From NCBI GenBank assembly GCA_963736235.1, contig CAVTOR010000017.1, forward strand, positions 1 to 64,000: DNA of 64,000 nt, given 5' to 3'. Below, in pieces: positions 7,668 through 16,738 of the stretch; the stretch's first letter is position 1; each line of letters starts with the position of its first letter. The position numbers were made by a program, and so were the translations under genes. This stretch comes from CAVORB01 sp963736235 (GTDB taxonomy: Bacteria > Pseudomonadota > Gammaproteobacteria > Chromatiales > Chromatiaceae). The notes below the pieces were generated by a model, which worked only from the letters and a program-made list of their open reading frames with translations, made no database searches and had not been told where the DNA came from.

Positions 7668-8639
7668 TCAGACGCTAGGAACGCAGATCTTGCGGCCGCT
7701 CACGGCGAGCGCGGTGCGGTAGAGCAGGTAGACCACGACCAGGGTGACGAAGCTGAGCAGGGCCCAGCCGATGGCGGCGAAGGTTACGAGCCCGGTGCGC
7801 TCGTACATGACCAGGCTGGCGATGGTGATGGCCGCGAGGGGAAAGGAGTAGGCCCACCAGGAGAGGTAAAACTCGATGCGCGCGAACCGCGTCACCTGGG
7901 TCGCCAGCAGCAGCGTCAGGAAAAGCCCGCTGTAGTAGAGGAAGCGGGCGAAGGCATCGATCGTGCCCGTAAGTTGCACGTAGGACAGGAACCCGACTGC
8001 CGGGGGAGCGATGAGGATAAAAAAGGTCGGCATCAACCTCGAGGGAAGCGGCTGGTGGAACAGCACGCGGTACATGATGATAGCGAGTAGAACGAGCCAG
8101 AACAGCATCCCGATGCTGAAGAAGAACCAGGACAACTCCATGAATCCCAGCGGCACGCCGGCGATGGGCACCAGCGCGTTGCCAACGACGGGGATGAACC
8201 AGGCCGGATTGATGTGATGGATCTCGAAGTGCTCGTGGTGGATCCAGACGCTCATCACGTAGAGCGTGAACAACAGGTGCAACGTCGTCCCGATGAGCCA
8301 CAGGGTGCCCGCGATCGCGGGCCACTGGTGCAGCGTGGCGGTGCCGAGCAGGATCAGGCTGATCGACAAGGTCGGAAAAAAGTTGAGCTGCACCGGATGG
8401 GCAAGCTCTTTGCGCACGGCGTCGAGGTGCCTGAACAGTTTGTAGAGATACAGAGCCAGGAGGATCAGGAAGCTGATCGCGGCGAGCGCAAGCCAGGCGC
8501 CGGACATCCTGAGCTGCAGGTCGTAAGTGATCTCGGCTTTTTGCCAAGCGATGGACAGGCCGGTCAGTCCCATCACCATGGCGAAGAAGGAGATGGGGAG
8601 GAACTTGAGCCTGGCCTCGTCGGTGGTCTGGTCGTTCAT
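7668..8639 (-). CDS. TDT/SLAC1-family transporter (TehA-like)
   Basis: A polytopic protein of about 323 residues with roughly ten hydrophobic segments, matching the tellurite-resistance/dicarboxylate transporter and SLAC1 anion-channel family. The family includes TehA, Mae1 and the sulfite exporter Ssu1. In a sulfur oxidiser, sulfite or another small anion is an attractive substrate, but the sequence does not decide this. I place the start at ATG 8639 (MNDQTTDEARLKF); a 14-residue longer version is open. A likely FNR box lies about 205 bp upstream, just after the regulator gene. Confidence 0.8.
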   Translation of the reverse strand: MNDQTTDEARLKFLPISFFAMVMGLTGLSIAWQKAEITYDLQLRMSGAWLALAAISFLILLALYLYKLFRHLDAVRKELAHPVQLNFFPTLSISLILLGTATLHQWPAIAGTLWLIGTTLHLLFTLYVMSVWIHHEHFEIHHINPAWFIPVVGNALVPIAGVPLGFMELSWFFFSIGMLFWLVLLAIIMYRVLFHQPLPSRLMPTFFILIAPPAVGFLSYVQLTGTIDAFARFLYYSGLFLTLLLATQVTRFARIEFYLSWWAYSFPLAAITIASLVMYERTGLVTFAAIGWALLSFVTLVVVYLLYRTALAVSGRKICVPSV

Positions 8640-8843
8640 CGCATGCACTCGCTGCTCGGGTCGTGCCTCGGGATGGGGCACGAGATCTCATCCGCCCACG
8701 TTGAGTCGCCGTCGAACGCAACGGTGCGCGACCACGAGAAGGAGATGTCTAGTCCCAGCGGTGCCCGGGCTGCCGGCGGTGTGGGCATCCATGGCGGTAC
8801 CCGGGCACAACGCACAGGCTAGGGCCACGGCCGGTAGCCGGCA

Positions 8844-8857
8844 TTGAAAAAGGTCAA
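8844..8857. promoter_or_regulatory. FNR/ANR-type box upstream of the TDT operon
   Basis: TTGAAAAAGGTCAA matches the TTGAT-N4-ATCAA consensus at 8 of 10 fixed positions and keeps both TTGA/TCAA half-sites. It lies between the Crp/Fnr gene and the TDT exporter in the 237-bp gap 8640-8876, which otherwise shows no gene. It supports control of the exporter operon by an FNR-type regulator, perhaps the adjacent one. Confidence 0.5.
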
Positions 8858-8876
8858 TCGGCCGCGGCTCGCCGGG

Positions 8877-9584
8877 CTACTCGTCGGCGATGCGGTGCAG
8901 GTTCGGAATGTCGAGCAGGAAACGGCTTGCACTCGCCTCCACCAGAAGGCTCTGGCGTTTGAACTCGGCGATCGTGCGGCTGGTGGTTTCGGTCGTGATG
9001 CCGAGCATCGCTCCCATGTCCTCGCGGCTGAACAGTTCGCATTCGCTGCTCTCGCGGTCCCGTACCAGACGCAGCAGCAGGCGGGCGACCCGCTGGCGCG
9101 CGGAACCGGTGGAGAGCTCGGTCAGCCAGGCGTCCGCCTCCTTGAGCGCCCGCTGCCAGCGCGCCATCAACTCGCGGTGCAGCGTCGGGTTCTCGTCACT
9201 CAGGGTGCGCACCACACGAGCGGGGAAGCGGCAGACCTCCGTGGGCTGCAGAGCGATGGCGTGGTGCTGGTACCCGTCATCCACCAGCGCCTCGAGGCCG
9301 ATCACGTCCGTACGCTTGGCGAGGCGGACGATGCGCTGGCCGCCGTCGGGCAGGAACTGGACAAGCTTGAGCGATCCGCTGCGCACGGTGTACATGTAGT
9401 TGCCGGGATCGCCCGTGCGATAGAGCGTGGTGCCCGGCTTGAGCGCATACTGATCAATCGGGTCATGGATGCGCTCGAAGTCGGTCTCCCTGAGACCCGC
9501 GAACAGCACCGAGGTACGCAGCGAGCAGTTGAGGCAATCGGCCTCGCCGGACCAAGCCTCCCGCAGTGAGACGTTTTTCGCCAT
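8877..9584 (-). CDS. Crp/Fnr-family transcriptional regulator
   Basis: A 235-residue regulator with an N-terminal cysteine-containing segment, a cyclic-nucleotide-type beta-barrel (about 25-140) and a C-terminal winged helix (about 150-225; FSREDMGAMLGITTETTSRT with the FNR-like ETxSR recognition helix). E. coli FNR uses C20, C23, C29 and C122 for its oxygen-sensing cluster. Here C17, C20 and C118 correspond to three, but the C29 equivalent is absent (CLNCSLRTSVLFAG). It may therefore bind an altered cluster or sense something else. The recognition helix predicts TTGAT-N4-ATCAA-like sites, one of which lies just downstream. Confidence 0.88.
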   Translation of the reverse strand: MAKNVSLREAWSGEADCLNCSLRTSVLFAGLRETDFERIHDPIDQYALKPGTTLYRTGDPGNYMYTVRSGSLKLVQFLPDGGQRIVRLAKRTDVIGLEALVDDGYQHHAIALQPTEVCRFPARVVRTLSDENPTLHRELMARWQRALKEADAWLTELSTGSARQRVARLLLRLVRDRESSECELFSREDMGAMLGITTETTSRTIAEFKRQSLLVEASASRFLLDIPNLHRIADE

Positions 9585-9786
9585 CGAGAATTCGTGTATC
9601 TTTGCCTACGCGAGCCCGGCGGGTGCGACGAACTCAAGAGTCTAACCTAAAACGGTCAGGGAGGCTGCCAGCTGATTTGTCCGGTGCTCGGCGCCGGAGG
9701 GCTTGGCTTAACCCTCGCTAACGCAACACCCGCCGACCCTGGACTAAGATTCTTGCAGTTGATGTCTTGTCCGACAGGAATAGCCC

Positions 9787-11467
9787 GTGCCCCATCCAAG
9801 CGCCTCTGAAGAACCCTCGCTCTCCTGGCATCAGACCCGCGGCGCTCTCTCTCGGGAGTTTCCCGACGCCCTGATCGTCTGCGACGACAACTGCGCGGTC
9901 GGTTACATGAACGCGCGAGCCGAACGCCTTCTGGGCCTCGAATCCGGTTCGGTTCTGGGTCGCCCCTTGGTCTCCCTGTTCACATTGGAGATGCCAGGCG
10001 GGACCCGGGTGGACGAGGACTTCCTCGTCGGCTTCCGAGAACATCGGGCGGTGCCCCATGCGTGGGACCAGTGCGTGCTCGTGCGCGAGGACGGCCGGCG
10101 TTTGGAGCTTGCATGCGAGCTCGTGGTGCTCGGTCCCGGCGGTCTCCTGATATTGATGCGCACGGCGGCCGATGCGGGGGAGCGCAGCTCCCTTGCGTAC
10201 CGTGCCAGCCACGATGCGCTCACCGGGTTGCCCAATCGCACCTACCTGCAGGAGCGCTTGGGCAATCTGCACCGCAGCGCGGAGGCGCAATGCGTCGGCT
10301 ACAGCCTGCTGCTGCTGGATCTCGATCACTTCAAGATCATCAACGACCGCTTCGGACACGCGACGGGTGACCAGGTGCTGGCCCAGGTGGGACGGCGCAT
10401 CGTGCACAACTTGCGGGAGATCGATACGGTCGGCCGCTGGGGAGGGGAGGAGTTCCTGTGCCTGCTTCCTCAAGTTGACCTCGGTCTGGCCGAAGAGATC
10501 GCCGAGCGCATCCGGTCCGGTCTCGAGAAGGAGCCGGTGGATTTCCAGGGCCGCCAGATTCGCGTCACCGCGAGCATCGGCGTTGCGACCTACCCGGAGG
10601 ATGGGCTGCACCCCGATGCCCTTTTGGCGAAAGCGGACGCCGCCCTGTACGAGGCGAAGCGTTCCGGCCGCAACCGGATCCAGAGTGTCACTCGCCATAC
10701 CGGCAACGTGTTCGCGCTCGCCAACATCATCGAGAAGTCGTTGCGCGAGGATCGGGTGTTGCCCGCGTACCAAACGGTGTTCAACCTGGTGACGGGGGAA
10801 GAGAGCGGTGCCGAGGCCCTGGCGCGCATCCGGCTCGATGACGGCCAGGTCATGGAGGCGGCCTACTTCATCCCCGCCGCGGAGCAGCTGCATCTCGTGC
10901 ACCTGATCGATCACCGCATCATCCAGGGCGCGGTGAGACGCTGCGTGCAGAGAATGATGGAGCAGTCGACCGATTTCGGCCATGTTCGTCAATTTCTCGG
11001 CCGATTTCCTGCGTCATCCGGAGCTGGTTGCGGACATCGTCGAAACCGTTAAGGAGAAGTGCGAGCAATGCGGGGATCTGGTCGGCGACATCAAGCCGCT
11101 GGTCATCGAGATCACCGAACGCCAGTTCATGGAGAATATGGCGGAGGCGAAGCGGGCACTGGAGCCCCTGGCGGAGATGGGGCTGCGGATCGCCATCGAT
11201 GACTTCGGTGGCGGCTACTCCTCGCTCAAGTATCTCGCCGAGCTCCCGGTGTCGTTCATCAAGCTTGAGGGTTCGCTGGTGCGGCGCATCGAATCCGAGC
11301 CCCGGGTGCGCGCCATCGTTCGCGGGATCCAGGACCTGGCCGCCGACCTGGGCGTCATCACCGTCGCCGAGGGGATAGAGTCTGAGAGCACCCTGCAGCT
11401 GCTTCGCCACTTGGGAATTGACTGGGGGCAGGGCTTTCACTTCTGCCCACCCGTCATCGTCGAGTGA
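9787..11467 (+). CDS. PAS-GGDEF-EAL cyclic-di-GMP protein (one apparent frame break)
   Basis: About 559 residues once one surplus base near 10978-10984 is removed. A PAS-like sensor covers residues 20-125, a GGDEF domain 135-300 with an intact active site (WGGEEF, about 218-223) and an RxxD inhibitory site five residues before it (REID). An EAL domain follows with EALARI, the Asn-containing VNFSADF, EITERQF, DDFGGGYSS, FIKLE and VAEGIES. Both catalytic sites look usable, so it may make and break c-di-GMP. The EAL half begins in another frame (MFVNFSADF at 10982). No membrane segment is seen, so the protein is probably cytoplasmic. Confidence 0.88.
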
Positions 11468-11486
11468 CGGCGCCGGCGGCCGCCCG

Positions 11487-11780
11487 TCAGTCCGCGGCGG
11501 CGGGTGCTTCTGGCAGCTGGTAGTAGCGGGCGTTGAGATAGCTCGCCACGTCCCGTAGGTCCTCCTCCTTCCAGCCCAGGCCCATCTCCCCCTGCCAGAT
11601 CCGGACCGTGTGCCGAAGCGCTTCCGGGCTGTCGATCTTGCTGTTGACCCTGAAGTGGATCTCCGTCAAGTGGCAGTGGTAGCAGTAGTTGCCGTAGAGC
11701 AGGCGGCCGCGCTCGGGACTCGCCGCCTGGAGGGGAACGCATGCGATGGCAAGGAGAAACGGGACGGTTCGCGGTATCAT
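11487..11780 (-). CDS. Small periplasmic c-type cytochrome
   Basis: A 97-residue protein with a signal peptide (MIPRTVPFLLAIACVPLQAA) followed by a single haem-binding motif CYHCH at about 33-37. A possible axial Met is in QGEMGLGW (about 65). The size and the C-terminal DLRDVASYLNARYY helix are typical of class I monohaem cytochromes c. It probably shuttles electrons in the periplasm; partner unknown. It is convergent with the GGDEF-EAL gene and not in an obvious operon. Confidence 0.85.
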   Translation of the reverse strand: MIPRTVPFLLAIACVPLQAASPERGRLLYGNYCYHCHLTEIHFRVNSKIDSPEALRHTVRIWQGEMGLGWKEEDLRDVASYLNARYYQLPEAPAAAD

Positions 11781-11934
11781 GAGCGGCCTTTCTGGACCAT
11801 CGGCGCTGTCTTCAGTGTAGCTTCAGCGGTGTGCGTTGCCCCGCGGCGAATGACGGGGCGGGTCTTGAACGAGGGTCCCTGCTAGCCCTTGCGGCCGGGT
11901 TCCACCGCGTTGCGTCCCGGCGAGAATCAAACCG

Positions 11935-13839
11935 ATGCCCCTGATCAGTCTGCAGTCCGTCACCCTCTCCTATGGGTTGCCCCCGTTGCTGGAGGACGTC
12001 AACCTCGCCATCGACCGCGGCGAGCGCGTCTGCCTGGTGGGGAGCAACGGCGCCGGCAAGTCCACCCTGCTGCGGCTGATCATTGGGGAAATCCAACCGG
12101 ACAGCGGGGCCATCCGGGTCGGCGAAGGCGTCACGGTCGCCCGTTTGACGCAGGAGGTACCACCCGACACCTGCGGTCGTGTGTTCGACGTGGTGGCCGG
12201 CGGACTCGGCGATATGGGCGAGCTGGTTCGGGAGTACCACGACCTCGGCCGGCGTCTGGCGCAGGCGGCGGACCCGCGACTCCTGGCGCGGCTGTCCGCG
12301 GTTCAGCATCAGCTCGAGAGCGGCGGTGGCTGGGAGATCGAGCAGCGCACCGAACGTGTCATCTCCCGCCTGCGCCTGGACCCGGACGCCGATTTCACCG
12401 AGCTCTCGGGTGGACTGCAGCGGCGGGTCCTCCTGGCGCGCGCCCTGGTGTGCGAGCCCGATCTGCTGCTGCTTGACGAGCCCACCAACCATCTCGACAT
12501 CGACGCCATCGAGTGGCTGGAGGTCGTTCCTGCCCGAGTTCCCCGGCGCCCTGCTGTTCGTCACCCATGACCGGGTCTTCTTGCGCCGGCTCGCCACCCG
12601 CATCCTGGAGATCGACCGCGGGCGGCTCACCGACTGGCCCGGCGACTATGAGAATTACCTGCGTCGGCGCGAGGAACGCTTGCATGCCGAGGCGGTCGCC
12701 AACGCCCGTTTCGACCGCAAGCTCTCCGAGGAGGAGGTCTGGATCCGCCAGGGCATCAAGGCCCGGCGAACCCGCAACGAGGGCCGCGTGCGCGCCCTCA
12801 AGGCCATGCGTGAGGAGCGGGGCGAGCGACGCGCGCAGATCGGGCAGGCGCGCATCCGCCTGGGCGAGGCGGAGCGCAGCGGAAAGCTGGTGGTGGAGGC
12901 CGAGGGAGTCACCTACGCGTGGGGTGGAGACCCCGTGGTGCGCGACCTGGACACCCTGATCCTGCGCGGCGACAAGGTGGGCGTCGTCGGTCCCAACGGT
13001 GTGGGCAAGAGCACCCTGCTCAAGCTCCTGCTCGGGGAGCTCGAGCCGGACAGCGGGCACATCCGCCGCGGCACCAATCTGCAGGTGGCCTACTTCGACC
13101 AGCTGCGGGCCAGCTGGATGAGGACAAGAGCGTTCAGGACAACGTGGCCGGCGGCAGCGACAAGGTCACGGTCGACGGCAAGAGCAAGCACGTGCTTTCC
13201 TACCTCAAGGACTTCCTGTTCGTCCCCGAGCGCGCCCGTCAACCGGTCAGCGCGCTGTCCGGCGGCGAGCGCAACCGCCTGCTGCTGGCGAAGCTGTTCA
13301 CCCAGCCGGCCAATCTGCTGGTGATGGACGAGCCCACCAATGACCTGGACGCGGAGACCCTGGAGCTGCTCGAGGACCTCCTCGTCGGTTTCGAGGGGAC
13401 CCTGCTGCTGGTGAGCCACGACCGCGCGCTGCTGAATGCGGTGGTGACCAGCACCCTGGTGTTCGAGGGGGAGGGCAGGGTGCGCGAGTATGTGGGCGGC
13501 TACGACGACTGGTTGCGTCAGCGTCCCGCCGCCGTTGTCCCTGCCGCGGCCGAGAGGCCGCCGCGCCCGGCCGCGCAGCCGACGCGTTCAGCCGATACCA
13601 GATCCGCGCCTGGAAAGCTGAGCTACAAGAACCAACGGGAGCTCGCGACCCTGCCGGCACAGATCGAGGCACTCGAGGCGGAGCAAGCCGAACTCCACGC
13701 GAAGATGGCGGACCCGGCATTTTATCAACAGGCGGGGGGCGGCATCGCCGCGGCAAGGGAGCGACTCACCGTGCTCGAAACGGAGCTGGATGTGGCCTAT
13801 GCCCGCTGGGAGGCTCTGGAGGAGCTCACGTCCGACTAA
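11935..13839 (+). CDS. uup: ABC-F ATPase Uup (two apparent frame breaks)
   Basis: An ABC-F protein, about 634 residues as in E. coli Uup, with two soluble ATPase domains and no membrane domain. Domain 1 has Walker A GSNGAGKST, signature LSGGLQRR and Walker B LLLLDEPTNHLD. Domain 2 has GPNGVGKST, LSGGERNR and LLVMDEPTNDLD. A C-terminal coiled coil typical of Uup follows (ALEAEQAELHAKM). Uup acts on ribosomes and affects branched DNA and transposon excision. One surplus base near 12523 and one missing base near 13110 break the frame but preserve conserved sequence on both sides, so I treat the gene as intact with sequence errors. Confidence 0.9.
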
Positions 13840-13967
13840 CGCCGTCGGCTTCCCGCATGGGAGCAATGCCACCTCATCACTACCCGCACGCGGTCTGGCC
13901 TGTCCGCGCCGACATGGCTTAGTATTCGCCGCTCGAACTCAGCCCTGACGATCGAGGAGCGCCCGTC

Positions 13968-14815
13968 TTGAAGTTCACCGTCGAGGAATTCCGCGCCTGG
14001 GACAGCAAATGCGTGACCCTGCTCGGCATGTCCGGGGTCGGCAAGACCTACCTCTCGGCCCTGCTTCGGCGTCAGGACTGGTTCCATTACTCGGGCGACT
14101 ACCGCATCGGCACCCGCTACCTCGACGAGCACATCCTCGACCTGATCAAGGGCCAGGCCATGCAGGTGCCGTTTCTCGGCGACCTGCTGCGGCGGGACTG
14201 GATCTTCATCCGCAACAACATCAAGGTGGACGATCTGGGCCCGGTGCTCAGCTTCGTCGGCAAGCTCGGGAACCCGGAACGCGGGGGGCTGCCCTTGCGG
14301 GAGTTCAACCGCCGCCAGGCCCTGTATCGGGAGGCCGAGATCGCGGCCATGAAGGACCTGCCCCAGTTCGTCCGCAAGGCGAAGGAGATCTACGGTTACA
14401 GCAATCTGGTCAACGACGTGGGCGGCAGCCTGTGCGAGCTCGACGAGCCCCGGCGTGATCGAGCTGCTCGCGCGCCACAGCCTGATCCTCTACATCCAGG
14501 TGCCGGAGGAGGACGAGATCAAGCTCATCCAGCGCGCCCAGGCCGATCCCAAGCCGCTGTACTATCGTCCCGAGTTTCTGCAGCGCCGCGGCGAAGGACT
14601 ATCTCGAGACGCGGGGGCTGGAATACGTGGCGGAGATCGATCCGGACGACTTCACCCGCTGGGTCTTTCCGCGCCTGTTCCACTCCCGCGTGCCGCGCTA
14701 CGAGGCCATCGCGCGGCCGCACGGCTACACGGTGGGCTCCACCGAGGTGGCCCAGGTGCGCGACGAGCGCGACTTCCTGCAGCTGCTGGAGCAGGCCATC
14801 GCCCGTAAAGGTTGA
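13968..14815 (+). CDS. P-loop ATPase-like protein preceding metA (two apparent frame breaks)
   Basis: About 281 residues after removal of surplus C residues near 14449 and 14589. It starts MKFTVEEFRAWDSKCVTLLG and has a P-loop, GMSGVGKTYLS (about 20-30), of the small-kinase type. The core continues in frame 2 (IELLARHSLILYIQVPEEDE) and frame 3 (AEIDPDDFTRWVFPRLFHSR). The organisation resembles a nucleotide-binding kinase or ATPase, but I cannot name a substrate. It ends four bases before metA, so it is probably co-transcribed with it and may have a role linked to methionine or sulfur assimilation. Confidence 0.65.
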
Positions 14816-14819
14816 TCCC

Positions 14820-15891
14820 ATGCCCATCGTCGCCCACACCGACCTACCGACCTTCGAGCGCTTGCGCGACGAGGGTCAGACCATCCTGGACCCGGACCGG
14901 GCGCTGCATCAGGACATCCGCGAGCTCCACATCGGGCTGCTAAACATGATGCCCGACGCCGCGCTGGCGGCGACGGAACGCCAGTTCCTGCGGCTGATCA
15001 ACGAGAGCAACCAGATCGCCCAGTTCTACGTCCACCCCTTCACGCTGGACGCGCTGCCGCGCGCCGCCGATGCGCGTGACCACATCGAGCGCTACTACGA
15101 ACCCTTCGAGCGTATTCGCGAGGAGGGCCTGGATGCCCTCATCATCACCGGCGCCAACGTCAGTCACCCTAATCTCGCGGACGAGCCTTTCTGGGGGCCG
15201 CTGATCGAGGTCATCGACTGGGCGGCGGAGAACGTCACTTCCACGCTGTGCTCCTGCCTCGCGACCCATGCCGTGCTTCAGTTCCGGTATGGCCAGCGGC
15301 GCTACCCGCTGCCCGGCAAACGCTGGGGCGTCTACGCCCACCGGGTGGTCAACAAGCGGCACCCTCTGGTCAACGACGTCAACACCCTGTTCGACGTGCC
15401 CCATTCCCGTTTCAACGAGATCGGGCGCGACCAATTCGACGCTGCCGGTCTGCGCGTGCTGGTGGAGAGCGAGCAGGCAGGGGTGCACCTGGCGGTGAGC
15501 GAGGACGGGTTTCGCCTGGTGTTCTTCCAGGGACACCCGGAGTACGACACCGTCTCCCTGCTCAAGGAATACAAGCGCGAGGTCAACCGTTTCGCCGCTC
15601 GGGCAGCGCGAGGATTACCCGCCGATCCCGCAAAACTATGTCCGCCCGCGGGACCGAGCCATTCTCGATGAGCATCGCGACCGCATCCTGTCGGCACTCG
15701 ACAGCGGACGAGAGCCCCCCGAGCTCCCGGAAGACCGAATCGCCACCGGACTCGACAACACCTGGCACGACACCGCCGAGGGGGTCGTTGGCAATTGGGT
15801 GGGCAAGATCTACCAGCTCACCCACAGCGACCGCAGACTGCCCTTCATGGAGGGAGTTGACCCGCGCGATCCCTTGCGCCTCGACTGGTAG
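14820..15891 (+). CDS. metA: Homoserine O-succinyltransferase (one apparent frame break)
   Basis: The first committed enzyme of methionine synthesis, acylating homoserine. About 356 residues when one surplus base near 15599 is removed. Family features are LHIGLLNMMPDAALAATERQ (about 33-52), the nucleophile region LCSCLATHAVLQFRYG, the catalytic-type HSRFNEI, and FFQGHPEYD. The C-terminal stretch in the other frame (QREDYPPIPQNYV through DPLRLDW) completes the family. It is a MetA-fold enzyme; acetyl- versus succinyl-CoA preference cannot be read with certainty. It follows the P-loop gene by four bases. Confidence 0.85.
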
Positions 15892-16299
15892 GCTCGCTAC
15901 CGCCGTACCGTTTCTCGCTCGCTTTTCCCGCGATTTGAAGGGTTGAATCCGAGTTCTCGCGAACTTGGGCGTCAATGGCTTTGCGTGCGTGTTCGTATGG
16001 CACTTGTGTGGTAAAAATACATATCAACCTGAGATTTGTCGCATTGTTCGCGTCTGAAGATCGTTTTCTTAAGTTTTTTAAGAAAAATGTGAACCGAAGC
16101 ATGATTTTATGTGTCGTATGCGTCCTTGCCATTTGTTGCGGAGAGGTCTAAGCTTTAAGTCGACGAAAGGGTCTGCGCAAGAAGTCAAGCGTTCTTTTCG
16201 GGCCAAGGGTCTCTAGCTGGTTCTAGAACGCAAGACCGTAGGTTTCGGCGGATCCGACAATTCTTCAGGCACAAGATTTAAGGGGCGGGTAGGTCAGAC
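15892..16299. other. AT-rich intergenic region before the small orphan gene
   Basis: This 408-bp gap holds no supported gene. Bases 15990-16110 are much more AT-rich than the surroundings and contain a strong AT palindrome. A promoter candidate, TTGCCA (16126-16131) and TAAGCT (16149-16154) with 17-base spacing, would drive the small gene at 16300 with a leader of about 140 bases. Confidence 0.5.
16064..16086. repeat. Perfect AT-only inverted repeat
   Basis: TTTTCTTAA (16064-16072) and TTAAGAAAA (16078-16086) are perfect 9-bp arms around GTTTT. An AT hairpin of this size is unusual in such GC-rich DNA. It could be an operator or a weak terminator after metA. Confidence 0.6.
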
Positions 16300-16563
16300 A
16301 TGTTCGACGAGCAAAACAACGTGATTCGTTACAAGTGGAATCCGAGTACGGAAACCGGATTCAGGCTGCGCTTCGACGCGCGCAACGGGCGGCGGCGTGG
16401 ATTTCGCCGTTACCACGTCGAGGATTGGGCCAACCACATCGTGATGAACGAATGGGGTTGCGAAAGCCTCGATGAGGCGCTGGGCGTGCTGAGGCACTTC
16501 TTCGACATCGATGTGAGCCAGGAGCGCCATCGCATCGAGGACGTCTTCCCTCAAAACGCCTAA
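16300..16563 (+). CDS. Small orphan protein (87 aa) upstream of soeABC
   Basis: An acidic/basic mixed soluble protein that I do not recognise. It begins MFDEQNNVIRYKWNPSTETG, has an Arg-rich centre (DARNGRRRGFRRYHVEDW) and an amphipathic helical end (LDEALGVLRHFFDIDVSQ). GGGGCGGGTAGG lies just before the ATG. It is a monocistronic unit with its own promoter candidate and a clear terminator, sitting between metA and soeA. The Arg-rich patch could bind nucleic acid or a phosphorylated ligand, which is only a guess. Confidence 0.65.
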   Translation: MFDEQNNVIRYKWNPSTETGFRLRFDARNGRRRGFRRYHVEDWANHIVMNEWGCESLDEALGVLRHFFDIDVSQERHRIEDVFPQNA

Positions 16564-16600
16564 TCACCTGGCCCCGCGAGCGCGGGAAGGGTCGAAACCA

Positions 16601-16630
16601 AAAGGGCCGGCAACGGCCCTTTGTTTGTTG
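16601..16630 (+). terminator. Intrinsic terminator after the small orphan gene
   Basis: AAAGGGCCG (16601-16609), loop GCAA, CGGCCCTTT (16614-16622), then TGTTTGTTG. It is a clear rho-independent terminator separating the small gene from soeABC. Confidence 0.85.
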
Positions 16631-16668
16631 TGCCGGTGGTTCTTGCCAAAGTGGCCGTCGTTTCCGGT

Positions 16669-16712
16669 TTGCGGTTCAGTAGACGGGAATATTAGAATGT
16701 AGCGATTATTCC
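16669..16712 (+). promoter_or_regulatory. Candidate soeABC promoter with overlapping inverted repeat
   Basis: TTGCGG (16669-16674) and TAGAAT (16693-16698) are 18 bases apart. A perfect 6-bp inverted repeat, GGAATA (16686-16691) and TATTCC (16707-16712), brackets the -10, a position suited to a repressor or activator site. The ATG of soeA is about 40 bases downstream of the -10. Confidence 0.45.
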
Positions 16713-16738
16713 TCTCGCCCAGAGTCAAGGTGTCCGCC

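Noticed and set aside
15845..16132. Minus-strand ORF over the AT-rich region after metA
   Set aside because: It overlaps the end of metA, its translation is not protein-like, and it has no ribosome-binding site.
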